A DNA stretch of 64,000 bases from Rhizobium sp. NXC24 (lineage in GTDB: Bacteria; Pseudomonadota; Alphaproteobacteria; Rhizobiales; Rhizobiaceae): assembly GCF_002944315.1 (NCBI RefSeq), contig NZ_CP024311.1, forward strand, positions 162,501 to 226,500. The letters run 5' to 3'. Positions 46,273 through 56,334 of this stretch are shown one piece after another. Under the pieces are notes generated by a model that searched no databases, was not told the origin of the DNA, and saw nothing but the letters and a program-made list of their open reading frames with translations. The position numbers and the translations under genes are program-made. Position 1 is the stretch's first letter. Each line of letters opens with the position of its first letter.

Positions 46273-47097
46273 TCAACGTGTGGAAAGCCCGAGAACGTCG
46301 AGCATAGAATAAAAGCCGGGTTTTTTGTCGCGCGCCCAGAGCGCTGCCTGAAGCGCGCCGCGGGCAAACAATGAGCGGTCGCAGGCATTGTGGGAAAGTG
46401 TCAGCCGCTCGCTCTCGCTGGCGAAGATGACCGAGTGATCGCCGATGACGCCGCCGCCGCGCAGCGTGGCAAAGCCGATGGTGCCCGTCGGCCGCGGACC
46501 GGTATGGCCGTCACGCACGCGCACAGAATTTTCGCCGAGATCGATGCCGCGGCCCTTTGCCGCCGCCTGGCCGAGCAGGAGCGCGGTGCCGGAGGGGGCA
46601 TCGACCTTGTGTCTGTGATGCATTTCCAGGACCTCGATGTCCCAATCGGCCGGCGGAAGCGCGCGTGCCGCCTCCTCGACAAGGACGCTCAAGAGGTTGA
46701 TGCCGAGGCCCATATTGCCCGATTTGACGATGCGGGCGTGGCGGGAGGCCGCCTTGAACTTGGCTTCGTCTTCCGCCGAGCAGCCGGTCGTACCGATGAT
46801 GTGGACGATGCGCGCCTGGGCGGCGAGGCCTGCGAAGGTGACGCTGGTGGCGGGCGTAGTGAAGTCGATCACGCCTTCGGCATGCAGGAAGGCGGAAAGC
46901 GGGTCATCGGTGACCGGGACGCCGATCGGCCCCAGCCCGGCAATCTCACCGGCATCCTTGCCGATGAAAGCGGAGCCTGGACGTGCGACGGCGGCGTGCA
47001 GTGTGACGCCTTCGGTGGTGTGGATGAGGCGGATCAGCGCCTGTCCCATGCGGCCTGCCGCGCCCACCACCACCAGCTTCATCGCATCGTCGCTCAT
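46273..47097 (-). CDS. dapB: 4-hydroxy-tetrahydrodipicolinate reductase
   Basis: 274 aa. The NAD(P) motif [16 protein letters not shown] is at the N terminus, the family motif [19 protein letters not shown] near 153 holds the catalytic His pair and Lys, and [13 protein letters not shown] lies near 105. It carries out the second step unique to lysine and diaminopimelate synthesis. It is preceded by the exporter gene (15-nt gap) and followed by gpmA. Confidence 0.96.
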   Translation of the reverse strand: MSDDAMKLVVVGAAGRMGQALIRLIHTTEGVTLHAAVARPGSAFIGKDAGEIAGLGPIGVPVTDDPLSAFLHAEGVIDFTTPATSVTFAGLAAQARIVHIIGTTGCSAEDEAKFKAASRHARIVKSGNMGLGINLLSVLVEEAARALPPADWDIEVLEMHHRHKVDAPSGTALLLGQAAAKGRGIDLGENSVRVRDGHTGPRPTGTIGFATLRGGGVIGDHSVIFASESERLTLSHNACDRSLFARGALQAALWARDKKPGFYSMLDVLGLSTR

Positions 47098-47112
47098 GTC
47101 TTCTCTATCGTC

Positions 47113-48942
47113 TTATTTTCGGGAAGTGCCGGAAACGACCGGCCGCTGAAGGTTGTTGAGGCGAGCGTAGAGGCCATTGTCGGCCGTCGCAAGCGTCTCA
47201 TGGTTGCCCTCTTCGACGACGCGCCCGTTCTGCATGACAATGATCTTCTCCGCCCGCACGACCGTCGACAGACGATGGGCGATGACGACGACGGTGCGGC
47301 CGCTCATGGCTTCGTCCAGCGCCTTCTGCACGGCTGCTTCCGACTCGGTGTCGAGCGCCGATGTCGCCTCGTCCAGCAACAGGATCGGCGCGTTTCGCAC
47401 CAGCGCACGGGCGATCGACAGGCGCTGGCGCTGGCCGCCGGAAAGCGTCACGCCGTTTTCGCCGACCGGCGTGTCGTAGCCCTGGGGCTGCGCCTGGATG
47501 AAGTCATGGGCATAGGCAAGCCGGGCTGCCTCCTCGACTTCGGCATTCGTCGCTTCCGGACGACCGTAACGAATGTTGTCGCGGATCGTGCCTTCGAAGA
47601 GGTAGGGCTGCTGCGAGACATAGGCGGTCTGTTCGCGCAGCGACTGCTTCGTCACATGCGCTATGTCCTGCCCGTCGATGAAGATGCTGCCGGCCTTGGG
47701 ATCGTAGAAGCGCGGAATAAGATTAATGACGGTGGACTTGCCGGCGCCGGAAGGGCCGACCAAGGCCGTCGTCTCTCCGCCCTCAGCAACGAAACTCACG
47801 CCGGATAGAACGGCTTCGTCGCCGTAGGCGAAGTGAACGTCGCGAAACTCGATGCGGGCCTCGGTGACGGCGAGCGGCTTCGCGTCAGGCAGATCGCGCT
47901 GACGCGGCTCCATATCGAGCAATTCATAGATCATGCGCGCATTGACGACGGCGCGCTCTAACTGCACCTGCAATTTGGCGAGACGCCGGGCTGGATCATA
48001 GGCGAGCAGCAGCGACACGATGAACGAAAACACTGCGCCCGGCGGAACGTTTTCATAGATCGAACGATAGGCAGCGTATGCAAACACACCGGCCACGGCA
48101 AAGCCGGCGACCGTTTCGATCAGCGGGCCATTACGCTCGGAAATACGAGCAATTCGATTTTGTCGGTTTTCAGCCGCCGTAATCAGCTTATCGACTTTGC
48201 GTTCGAGCTCGCGCTCCATCGTGAAGGCTTTGACGATGGAAACCCCTTGAATAGTCTCCTGCATCGCGCCGAGCACGCGGCTGTTGAGAATGACAGCCTC
48301 GCGCGTAACGGCGCGTAGGCGCCTTGAGATGTGGCGCAAGGCCAGAAACACAGGCGGCGCAATGACGAAGAATAGGAGGCTGAGCAGCGGATCCTGATAG
48401 ACCATATTGGCCAGCAGAAAGACAAATGACAAAAAGTCACGCGCAGTCGATGTGATGATAAGGTTCATCACATCGCGGATACCGGAAACGTTCTGGCTCA
48501 CTCGCGCCGCAATCTGAGCCGAACGGGCTTCGCTGAAGAAGCCAACCGACAGTGTCATCAGATGTGCATAGAGGCGCCTTTGATAACGGGCAATGATGTC
48601 ATTGCCAATTTTGGACAGAATGACCGATTGAAAATAACCAGCAAAACCACGGGCCACAAAGGCGGCTAATATCGCAAAGCAAATCAGCCACATAACCTCG
48701 GCGCGGCGCTCGTAGAAAGCTCCGTTCACGATCGGTCTCATAACCGCGGCCATCGTCGCCGTCGACGCTGCGACCACAACGAGGCAAAATATTGCGATCG
48801 AGTAGCCCCAGATATGGTCACGACCGTTTTCAGCAATGATACGCTTCAGCACAGCGGCGATCGTCTCACTGTCGATATCGGTTTTTTTGGTGTCCGGCGA
48901 CTTCAAATATCGGCTTCCTGTCTCAAACCAAGCGAGCCGCAT
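47113..48942 (-). CDS. MsbA-like ABC exporter (fused membrane and ATPase domains)
   Basis: 609 aa. Six transmembrane helices occupy about 40-340, and an ABC ATPase follows with GPSGAGKSTVINLIPRFYDP near 390, the Q-loop YVSQQPYLFEGTIRDNIRYG near 435, signature [15 protein letters not shown] near 500, Walker B ILLLDEATSALD and switch IAHRLSTV. It is a half-transporter that would dimerise and export lipids or drugs. It reads into dapB with a 15-nt gap, so co-transcription is likely. The substrate is not deducible. Confidence 0.92.
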   Translation of the reverse strand: MRLAWFETGSRYLKSPDTKKTDIDSETIAAVLKRIIAENGRDHIWGYSIAIFCLVVVAASTATMAAVMRPIVNGAFYERRAEVMWLICFAILAAFVARGFAGYFQSVILSKIGNDIIARYQRRLYAHLMTLSVGFFSEARSAQIAARVSQNVSGIRDVMNLIITSTARDFLSFVFLLANMVYQDPLLSLLFFVIAPPVFLALRHISRRLRAVTREAVILNSRVLGAMQETIQGVSIVKAFTMERELERKVDKLITAAENRQNRIARISERNGPLIETVAGFAVAGVFAYAAYRSIYENVPPGAVFSFIVSLLLAYDPARRLAKLQVQLERAVVNARMIYELLDMEPRQRDLPDAKPLAVTEARIEFRDVHFAYGDEAVLSGVSFVAEGGETTALVGPSGAGKSTVINLIPRFYDPKAGSIFIDGQDIAHVTKQSLREQTAYVSQQPYLFEGTIRDNIRYGRPEATNAEVEEAARLAYAHDFIQAQPQGYDTPVGENGVTLSGGQRQRLSIARALVRNAPILLLDEATSALDTESEAAVQKALDEAMSGRTVVVIAHRLSTVVRAEKIIVMQNGRVVEEGNHETLATADNGLYARLNNLQRPVVSGTSRK

Positions 48943-49134
48943 ATGGCACGTGCTTTCGCGGGTCTATAAAGAGTTAGGACGGTTTTGGCTAGATATGGCC
49001 TGTTGCACTGGTTAAGGCAGGTCATGGAGCCAAGCTTATTATAAGGTAAGGCCACTCCTCCAAAAAGGCGTCGCGTGGTCGCCGGTTCGATCCTCTCAAC
49101 GACCGCGCCTGATCATCTGTTGCTGCCCCTTTGG

Positions 49135-50160
49135 TCAACGCCGCCAGCGGCGGCCGTCCGTCGCCAGGCCGAAATTGGCCGGCATGCGGGCGTAGGCCGA
49201 GAGGCCGGCGAGCGCGGCGAGCGGATGGGTCACCACATGCGTCGGGATCGACTTCATCAGCGCGCTATGCGGCGCCTTGTCTTCGAAAGCGGCGCGGAAT
49301 TCCGGCTTCTGCAGCGCCGGCAGGATCTTTTGCGAAATGCCGCCGGCAAGGTAGACGCCGCCGCGCGCCATGAAGATCAAGGCGATGTCGCCGGCGACAC
49401 GACCGAGATAGGTGGCGAACAGCGTCAACGTCTCTTCGGCCTGAGCGTTGGTGCCGGCGAGTGCGTGGGTGGTGATATCGGCCGGTTGCGTCAGCACGGG
49501 CTCAATGCCGTCAGCCTTGCAGATTGCGTGATAGAGATACTGCAGGCCGCGGCCGCAGAGGACCTGCTCGGCGGAGATGCGGCCCTCGATGGGCTCCAGG
49601 TGCGGCCAGATCTGAAAATCGCGCGCGCTGCGCGGCCCGAGATCGATATGTCCGCCTTCACCAGGCACCGGGATCCAGGTATGCTGGGCATGGATGAGGC
49701 CGGCAACGCCAAGGCCGGTGCCCGGCCCCAATACGGCACGCGATGCGATCATGCCTTCCGACGTTTCGCCGATGGTCTCGCGATGCTCCTCGGAAACACC
49801 GGCGATCGCCAGTGCCTGCGCTTCGAAATCATTGATGATCAGCACATCATCGAGGCCGAGATTTTCGATCATCGTCTTCGGGCGGATCACCCAGTCGCAA
49901 TTGGTCAGCGGAATTTCGTCGCCCCGAACCGGCGCCGCAACGGCAAGGATCGCCGAGCGCGGCTGCACCGCCGTCTTGTCGAGGACGCCCTGCTGGATCG
50001 CCTCGTCGATCGTTTTGAAATCAGCGGTGTGCACGTTCGGGAAATGCTTCGGCTCGGCATAGACATCGACGAGGATGGAAAAGCGTGCGTTGGTTCCCCC
50101 GATATCGCCGATCAGGATAGGAAAGGGCAGGGGGGCTTCGCTGTGGCTGAGTTTGGGCAT
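49135..50160 (-). CDS. glk: Glucokinase
   Basis: 341 aa of the bacterial glucokinase family: phosphate motif [14 protein letters not shown] near 17, glucose-binding [14 protein letters not shown] near 105, [16 protein letters not shown] near 145, and the [12 protein letters not shown] segment near 170. It phosphorylates glucose with ATP. It lies 31 nt after mgsA. Confidence 0.95.
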   Translation of the reverse strand: MPKLSHSEAPLPFPILIGDIGGTNARFSILVDVYAEPKHFPNVHTADFKTIDEAIQQGVLDKTAVQPRSAILAVAAPVRGDEIPLTNCDWVIRPKTMIENLGLDDVLIINDFEAQALAIAGVSEEHRETIGETSEGMIASRAVLGPGTGLGVAGLIHAQHTWIPVPGEGGHIDLGPRSARDFQIWPHLEPIEGRISAEQVLCGRGLQYLYHAICKADGIEPVLTQPADITTHALAGTNAQAEETLTLFATYLGRVAGDIALIFMARGGVYLAGGISQKILPALQKPEFRAAFEDKAPHSALMKSIPTHVVTHPLAALAGLSAYARMPANFGLATDGRRWRR

Positions 50161-50191
50161 GGCCAGGTCCGTGGTCTGCCGCCGAGGCGGA

Positions 50192-50569
50192 TTAATGGTT
50201 CAGTGTTTTGATCAGTCGTTCCGCGGTGGCTTCGTTGAGAGCCATGGGAATGTCGTAGAGAACGGCAAGCCGCGTCAATGCTTTCACGTCGACATCATGC
50301 GGCAAGGGGGTCATTGGGTCGATGAAGAAGATGAGCACATCGATCTCGCTGGTGGCGATCATGGCGCCGATCTGCTGATCACCGCCGAGCGGACCGCTCT
50401 TCATGCGGGTGACCTTAAGGCCGGGGCAGACATCGAGCACACGGCCGCCGGTCGTGCCCGTGGCAACGATATGCCAATCGGCCAGCGCATCCTGGTTGCG
50501 GCGTGCAAACTCCGCCATTGCATCCTTTTTCTGATCATGCGCGATCAGCGCGATGCATTTGCCGGCCAT
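50192..50569 (-). CDS. mgsA: Methylglyoxal synthase
   Basis: 125 aa. Active-site segments are present: [36 protein letters not shown], and the catalytic Asp in [15 protein letters not shown]. It turns dihydroxyacetone phosphate into methylglyoxal and phosphate, a glycolytic bypass under phosphate stress. The length is shorter than in E. coli (152) and typical of this group. It reads into glk. Confidence 0.95.
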   Translation of the reverse strand: MAGKCIALIAHDQKKDAMAEFARRNQDALADWHIVATGTTGGRVLDVCPGLKVTRMKSGPLGGDQQIGAMIATSEIDVLIFFIDPMTPLPHDVDVKALTRLAVLYDIPMALNEATAERLIKTLNH

Positions 50570-50690
50570 GAAACTCTCACTCCGCCCAAAACTTTTAATC
50601 GATTTATCCGCCTTCTATACCAAGAGACAGCCCTTTGAAAGACGGGCTTTTGAATGACGGGTCAAGCCGGCCGAACCGGCCCTGCCGCCC

Positions 50691-51737
50691 TTACTGTTGC
50701 GGAATGCTGTCCGGGGGAGTGCTGCCCGTATCGGCGCTGGAAACCGGCAGCGCGCCGGTCGCAGCGGTAGCATCGGCGGCCTTGGCGCCGAAGGTGGCGG
50801 CGCGGGCCGAGGCGACGGAAGGTTCATTCAGCACGGTCTGGCAGGCCTTCGGCAGATCGGAAACCATGACTTCGCGCGGCTTTGCCGGCGGCTTCGTGCT
50901 GGGCTTCGGCTTGGCCCAGGGCGCGGGTGTGAACCACCAGGCGAGCGACTTGTCGCAGCCGTCGCCGGCGGCAACGGGTGCCTGCGGCTTGCAGTTGGCC
51001 GAGCCTGCGGGGCAGCGGAGGCGGATATGGAAATGCGAGTCATGGCCATATTCCGGGCGCAGCTTGCCGAGATTGGTGCGGTCGCCGGTCCACGTGTCGC
51101 ACATCTTCTTCTTGATCGCCGGATTGACGAAGATGCGCTCGACTTCGGGGTAGCTGGCGGCGCGCATCAGGAGGCGGGCATGCTCCGGCGTCCAGACCTT
51201 GTCGTTGATCGTCAGGAATTTGTCCTTCGCCAGCATCGAAGTGAACGGTAGGGTTTCGCGCTCGGCCGTTGTCAAAGCCCGCGATGGCATCGGCGTCAGC
51301 CAGACGTCGGCATCGAGGCCGATCTGATGCGAGGCGTGACCGTTGAACATCGGCCCGCCGCGTGGCTGCGAGATGTCGCCCACCAGGATACCCGGCCATC
51401 CGTCATATTTGGCCGCGTCGCGCGACAGGCGCTCGAGGAGTCCGATCATTTCCGGGCGGCCCCAGCGGCGGTTGCGCGACAGGCGCATGGCCTGCCAGGT
51501 CGGCCCGTCGGCCGGCAGCGCTTCGGCGCCGGAAAGGCAGCCCTTGGCATAAAAACCCAGCGATTGCGGCGGTCCCTGCGTCGGGAGTGTCACAGCCCCG
51601 AAAATCGCCTTGGCGCTGCCGGGTGACGGGGTTGCCTGCTGCGCCAGCGCATCGCCGCTGACGAGACCAGCCCCGATCGTTACGGCGAGGGAAAATTTGC
51701 TGAACACATTGAGGGTCCGAACCAGGAAAGAAATCAT
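50691..51737 (-). CDS. mepA: Penicillin-insensitive murein endopeptidase MepA
   Basis: 348 aa. A signal peptide ends near VSGDALAQQ. The LAS-type metal motifs are NGHASHQIGLDADVWLTPMP near 135 and YGHDSHFHIRLRCP near 235. It cuts D,D-cross-links in peptidoglycan in the periplasm. A Pro/Ala-rich tail of about 70 residues after the catalytic domain exceeds the E. coli enzyme (274 aa). Confidence 0.93.
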   Translation of the reverse strand: MISFLVRTLNVFSKFSLAVTIGAGLVSGDALAQQATPSPGSAKAIFGAVTLPTQGPPQSLGFYAKGCLSGAEALPADGPTWQAMRLSRNRRWGRPEMIGLLERLSRDAAKYDGWPGILVGDISQPRGGPMFNGHASHQIGLDADVWLTPMPSRALTTAERETLPFTSMLAKDKFLTINDKVWTPEHARLLMRAASYPEVERIFVNPAIKKKMCDTWTGDRTNLGKLRPEYGHDSHFHIRLRCPAGSANCKPQAPVAAGDGCDKSLAWWFTPAPWAKPKPSTKPPAKPREVMVSDLPKACQTVLNEPSVASARAATFGAKAADATAATGALPVSSADTGSTPPDSIPQQ

Positions 51738-51881
51738 GTGGTTCCTTGAGAAGCTGCCGACGATGGCCGAAGTGATTTGCGGGTGAATCTACCTTGAAAA
51801 GCGATTTTGGTGAATCCGTGTTTTATCGCGCAAGGCTAATGCACCATCGCATATCGGCGCTCCGGAGCGCTAAGTGCATGA

Positions 51882-52451
51882 TCAACCAGCCAGAATTTCC
51901 GACGTCTTGCGGATACGCGACAGCCGCGGCAACACCTTTGTGCAGGCGAAATCCTGCATTTCCTGCGACAAGGTCGTTACCGCATCCTCGGCGACGATGA
52001 CGGCATAATTGGCCGCATAGGCGTCGCGAACGGTCGATTCGACGCCGAAATTGGTGGCGACACCGGTAAGGATGAGTGTTTTGATGCCGCGGCGGCGCAG
52101 TTGCAGATCGAGTTCGGTGCCGTAAAAGGCGCTCCATTGGCGCTTGACGATGGCGATATCGGGTATCAGCGCAGCGATTTCGGCGGGTGCCGCCAGAGCT
52201 GCCGGCGGCAAACCTCCCTCTGGAAAGCTGAAGCTTTCGTCCACGGGCTGGTTGACAGCGTCGGCATAGTCTGCGGAAAATCCAACCGTCACAAAGACTG
52301 TGGTTCCGCCGTCGGCTTTCAATTTCCTGGCGATGGCGGCTGTATTCTCGACGATCTGCTGCGCAGAGTGGGGTGCGAGCGGGCGGCTGAGAACCAGGCC
52401 CTGCAGATCGATGGAGACAAGTGCGGTGGTTTGGGGATCGTAAAGAGGCAT
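51882..52451 (-). CDS. Isochorismatase-fold hydrolase lacking the catalytic Cys
   Basis: 189 aa. The fold is shown by VSIDLQGLVL (Asp), AIVKRQWSAFYGTELDLQLR (Lys) and LTGVATNFGVESTVRDAYAA. The Cys of the usual GVxTxxCV motif is Gly here, as in true isochorismatases and YecD-like proteins, so it should not act as a cysteine hydrolase. ATG 52451 has ggag upstream. It diverges from the TetR gene across only 36 nt and is probably its target. Confidence 0.85.
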   Translation of the reverse strand: MPLYDPQTTALVSIDLQGLVLSRPLAPHSAQQIVENTAAIARKLKADGGTTVFVTVGFSADYADAVNQPVDESFSFPEGGLPPAALAAPAEIAALIPDIAIVKRQWSAFYGTELDLQLRRRGIKTLILTGVATNFGVESTVRDAYAANYAVIVAEDAVTTLSQEMQDFACTKVLPRLSRIRKTSEILAG

Positions 52452-52471
52452 CAGGGGGCTCCGGGGAAATA

Positions 52472-52485
52472 TGAGGGTATCCTCA
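52472..52485. promoter_or_regulatory. Possible TetR operator
   Basis: TGAGG-GTAT-CCTCA, a 5-bp inverted repeat in the 36-nt space between the isochorismatase-fold gene and tetR, adjacent to both starts. TetR proteins commonly bind such short palindromes at divergent promoters. Confidence 0.45.
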
Positions 52486-52487
52486 CA

Positions 52488-53123
52488 ATGACAAACATGA
52501 GCGAATCCTCGCAAAAATCAAGCGCGGAGCCGCAGACGCGTGTTCCGAAGCGCCGCCGCGGGCATGATCGCGTTGCCGTGCTCTTGGAAGCGGCTGCAAA
52601 AATCTTCGTTCAGAAGGGCTATGACGCGGCCACGATGACGGAGATCGCCGCCGAAGCGCGCTCGTCGATCGGCTCGCTCTATCAATTTTTTCCGACAAAG
52701 CCGCTGCTTGCCGAAGCGCTGCATATCGAGCGGCTGGAGCGGCTGAAAGCGGTGCTTCAGGACATCGCGGAAAAGAGCGGCGGCCTCTCGGCGGCCGACA
52801 GCGGCGAGGCAATCTTCGACAGGCTCGGCGCTTTCATCGAGGAGTTTCCGGAATTTCCGGTGCTTGCCACCCGCCGGGATGTGCCGAAGGACCGCAAGAT
52901 GCGTTCGCGGGCCGAGCTGAAGGAGCTGATTTCCGCCATTCTGCGGCGAGCTGAGCCGCCAGTCACGGACGATGTCGCCCTGATGTCGGCGATCGTTCTC
53001 GAACTGCTGCGCATCGCCGTCGTTGCCGCCAACGAGCCGGAAGCGGCCGGCGACCGGCGCCTTGTCCGCGAATTGCGCCTAATGCTGCGCAAACGCCTTG
53101 AAGAGGCTGCCGCAAAAGCCTGA
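52488..53123 (+). CDS. TetR-family transcriptional regulator
   Basis: 211 aa. The N-terminal HTH is near residues 28-75: LEAAAKIFVQKGYDAATMTE followed by IAAEARSSIGSLYQFFPTKP. The C-terminal ligand domain is variable. The start at 52488 has gaggg 10 nt upstream; ATG 52497 is an alternative. Divergence from the hydrolase suggests local control; the ligand is unknown. Confidence 0.9.
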   Translation: MTNMSESSQKSSAEPQTRVPKRRRGHDRVAVLLEAAAKIFVQKGYDAATMTEIAAEARSSIGSLYQFFPTKPLLAEALHIERLERLKAVLQDIAEKSGGLSAADSGEAIFDRLGAFIEEFPEFPVLATRRDVPKDRKMRSRAELKELISAILRRAEPPVTDDVALMSAIVLELLRIAVVAANEPEAAGDRRLVRELRLMLRKRLEEAAAKA

Positions 53124-53231
53124 TTTCATGAAGTGGCAATGGGCCGGTTTGCGAAGAGATGAGCAATCCGTCCTGTTTTTTGCCCGTATTTGGCCTATGC
53201 TTGATTCCAGTCAAATCACAGGGGATCATGA

Positions 53232-55070
53232 ATGGCGTTGTCGCGGTTGAAAGCAGGCTTGGTTGCTTCTCTTTTCTGCCTGCTGGCCTTGCCGGCGCCA
53301 TCCAACGCCGACGAGCCGCAATTCCGCATCGGCACGGCCATCCTCGGCGATCTGAAATACCAGCCCGGCTTCCAGCATTTCGACTACGTCAATCCGGACG
53401 CGCCGAAGGGCGGCGAGTTGAAGCTTTCCTCCAACGGCACCTTCGACACACTCAATCCGGTGCTGCTAAAAGGCAATCCGGCGTCGGGGCTCAGCCTTGT
53501 ATTTGATACCCTGCTGAAGTCGGCCGACGACGAAATTTTCTCTTCCTACGGCCAGCTTGCCGAGGGCGTGTCCTATCCGGACGATGTCTCAAGCGCCACG
53601 TTCCGTTTGCGGACAGAGGCGAAATGGGCCGATGGAACGCCGGTCACCCCCGAGGACGTCATATTCAGCTTCGAAAAGTCGAAAGAACTCAATCCTTTCC
53701 TGACAAGCTATTATTCGCATGTAACGCGAGCCGAAAAATCCGGTGATCGCGACATCACCTTCTATTTCGACGAAAAGAACAACCGCGAACTACCGTCCAT
53801 TCTCGGTCAGCTTTTGGTCGTTCCGAAACATTGGTGGGAAGGCACGGGTCCTGACGACAAGCCGCGCGACATCACGCGTACGACTCTGGAGCCGGTTATG
53901 GGCTCCGGGCCCTACAAGATCGTTTCGGTATCGCCCGGGTCTACCATCCGCTACGAGCTTCGCGACGACTATTGGGGCAAGAACATGCCCGTGAACGTCG
54001 GCGAGAACAATTTCGGAGCGATCTCATACGCTTATTACGGCGATGACGATGTAGAATTCGAAGGCTTTCGCGGCGGCAATGTCGATTTCTGGCAGGACAA
54101 CAGCGCCAGCCGCTGGGTCACAGGCTATGATTTCCCTGCCGCCAAGGATGGACGCATCAAGCGCGAAGACTTGCCCAATCCGTTGCGCGCAACGGGCGTG
54201 ATGCAGGCGCTGGTGCCGAACATGCGCCGTGATCAGTTCAAGGACCAGCGCGTACGCGAAGCGCTCAACTACGCCTTTGATTTCGAAGAGATCAATCGCA
54301 CCGTCGCCTATGGTGTGTATCGCCGTGACGACAGCTATTTCTTCGGCACTAAGCTTGCGTCCTCCGGTTTGCCCCAAGGCGAAGAGCTGAATATTCTGAA
54401 CGAGATCAAGGACAAGGTGCCGCCTGAGGTCTTTACGACCCCCTACAGCAATCCCGTGGGGGGCGATCCGCAGAAATCGCGCGACAATCTTCGCAAAGCG
54501 ATCGCGCTTCTCAAGGATGCCGGCTATGTCATCAAGGGCAACCAGATGGTCAATGCCAAGACCGGGCAGCCCTTTTCCATCGAGATTCTTCTCGGCAGCC
54601 CTTTTGTTGAAAAATGGGTGCTGCCCTATGCGCAGAACCTCAAGAAGATTGGCATTGACGCGCGCGTGCGCACGGTCGATTCCTCACAATATATCAATCG
54701 GGTGCGTAGCTTCGATTATGACATGATCTGGAATGTCTGGGCCCAGACCCTCAATCCCGGAAATGAGCAGATCGATTTCTGGGGTTCGGCCTCCGCTAAT
54801 CGCCAGGGTTCTCGAAATTATGCCGGCATAGCCGATCCCGGCATCGATGCGCTAATCACCAAGGTCATCTATGCCAAGAATGTCGCCGAGAAGGAGGCAT
54901 CGGCGAGGGCGCTCGACCGCGCGCTGCTCGCCCACCACTATGTCGTTCCGTTGTTCTATGCCACGAGCTTTCACATCGCCTATTGGGACAAGTTCGAACA
55001 TCCCGCCAACCTGCCGGAATATTCGATGGGCTTTCCCGAGACATGGTGGTCGAAAAACGCCGGCAAATGA
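53232..55070 (+). CDS. yejA: Peptide ABC transporter, substrate-binding protein (YejA)
   Basis: 612 aa, the length of the large family-5 binding proteins of the Yej type. A signal peptide ends near APSNADEP. Family segments are FDYVNPDAPKGGELKLSSNG near 50, LKSADDEIFSSYGQLAEGV near 90, and ATSFHIAYWDKFEHPANLPE followed by the conserved WW of the C terminus. YejABEF imports oligopeptides and microcin C in other bacteria. First of the yejABEF run. Confidence 0.93.
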   Translation: MALSRLKAGLVASLFCLLALPAPSNADEPQFRIGTAILGDLKYQPGFQHFDYVNPDAPKGGELKLSSNGTFDTLNPVLLKGNPASGLSLVFDTLLKSADDEIFSSYGQLAEGVSYPDDVSSATFRLRTEAKWADGTPVTPEDVIFSFEKSKELNPFLTSYYSHVTRAEKSGDRDITFYFDEKNNRELPSILGQLLVVPKHWWEGTGPDDKPRDITRTTLEPVMGSGPYKIVSVSPGSTIRYELRDDYWGKNMPVNVGENNFGAISYAYYGDDDVEFEGFRGGNVDFWQDNSASRWVTGYDFPAAKDGRIKREDLPNPLRATGVMQALVPNMRRDQFKDQRVREALNYAFDFEEINRTVAYGVYRRDDSYFFGTKLASSGLPQGEELNILNEIKDKVPPEVFTTPYSNPVGGDPQKSRDNLRKAIALLKDAGYVIKGNQMVNAKTGQPFSIEILLGSPFVEKWVLPYAQNLKKIGIDARVRTVDSSQYINRVRSFDYDMIWNVWAQTLNPGNEQIDFWGSASANRQGSRNYAGIADPGIDALITKVIYAKNVAEKEASARALDRALLAHHYVVPLFYATSFHIAYWDKFEHPANLPEYSMGFPETWWSKNAGK

Positions 55071-55242
55071 GCGGCTCTTGCAATGACGGGCATGCTGGGC
55101 TCCAAATGCCTCATGCCGATTCGGCAGTTTCAGCCTGAAATGACTGCGCCGGCTCAATTTGGCGGAAGGGAATAAGCGACTTGAACGACGGATGGATTGA
55201 GGCGAGAGCAGGCATATTCCTCGATGGGGGAGTGACGGACTG

Positions 55243-56334
55243 ATGGGCGCCTATATCCTCAGACGTCTGCTGCTGATGATCCCGACCATCATCGGCATCA
55301 TGGCGATCTCCTTTACCATCGTGCAGTTCGCGCCCGGCGGTCCCGTCGAGCAGGTCATCGCGCAGTTGACTGGCCAGGCGGACAATGCCAATGGCCGTCT
55401 TTCCGGCGGCACCGATGTGCTCGGCCAGCAGAACGTCGATGACAGCAGTTCGAAATATCGCGGCGCCCAGGGGCTCGATCCGGAGCTGATCGCCAAGCTC
55501 GACAAGCAATTCGGCTTCGACAAGCCGCCGCTTACGCGCTTCGGGCAGATGATGTGGAATTATATTCGCTTCGATTTCGGCGAAAGCTTCTTCCGCAATA
55601 CGACGGTGATCGACCTCATCGGGCAGAAACTGCCGGTGTCGATCTCGCTCGGCATCTGGATCCTGATCTTCTCCTACGCCATCTCCATCCCGCTCGGCAT
55701 CCGCAAGGCGATACAGGATGGATCGACCTTCGATGTCTGGACATCAGGCGTCATTATCATCGGCTATGCCGTTCCGAGCTTCCTCTTCGGCATCATGCTG
55801 ATCGTGCTTTTCGCCGGCGGTTCCTTCTTCGATTGGTTTCCGCTGCGCGGCCTCGTCTCCGACAATTTTGCCGATCTTACATGGTGGCAGAAGATCATCG
55901 ATTATCTCTGGCACCTCGTCCTGCCGCTGATCTCGCTGTCGCTCGCCGCCTTCGCCACCACGACGCTGCTCACCAAGAATTCCTTCATCGAAGAGATCAA
56001 GAAGCAATATGTCATCACGGCTCGCGCCAAGGGGCTGAGCGAGCGGCGGGTGCTCTACGGCCATGTCTTCCGCAATGCCATGCTCATCGTCATCGCCGGT
56101 TTTCCCGGGGCCTTCATCTCGGCCTTCTTCACCGGTTCGCTGCTGATCGAGAATATCTTCTCGCTCGACGGCCTCGGCCGCCTCAGCTATCTCTCCGTCG
56201 TCCAGCGTGACTATCCGATCGTGTTCGCAACGCTCTATATCTTCTCGCTGCTTGGCTTGTTCGTCGGCCTGATCTCGGACCTGATCTATACCTGGATCGA
56301 CCCGCGCATCGATTTCGAGCGGAGGGACGTCTGA
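55243..56334 (+). CDS. yejB: Peptide ABC transporter permease YejB
   Basis: 363 aa with six transmembrane helices and the DppB-type N terminus [21 protein letters not shown] cytoplasmic-coupling EAA segment lies near 258 ([20 protein letters not shown]). The TGATG junction overlaps yejE by one base. It is separated from yejA by about 170 nt of spacer holding the Shine-Dalgarno gatggggg. Confidence 0.94.
   Translation: MGAYILRRLLLMIPTIIGIMAISFTIVQFAPGGPVEQVIAQLTGQADNANGRLSGGTDVLGQQNVDDSSSKYRGAQGLDPELIAKLDKQFGFDKPPLTRFGQMMWNYIRFDFGESFFRNTTVIDLIGQKLPVSISLGIWILIFSYAISIPLGIRKAIQDGSTFDVWTSGVIIIGYAVPSFLFGIMLIVLFAGGSFFDWFPLRGLVSDNFADLTWWQKIIDYLWHLVLPLISLSLAAFATTTLLTKNSFIEEIKKQYVITARAKGLSERRVLYGHVFRNAMLIVIAGFPGAFISAFFTGSLLIENIFSLDGLGRLSYLSVVQRDYPIVFATLYIFSLLGLFVGLISDLIYTWIDPRIDFERRDV

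Noticed and set aside
49060..49110. tRNA T-arm-like ggttcgatcct upstream of glk region
   Set aside because: The flanking bases do not form a T stem and no acceptor or anticodon arm is found, so neither a tRNA nor an attachment site is supported.
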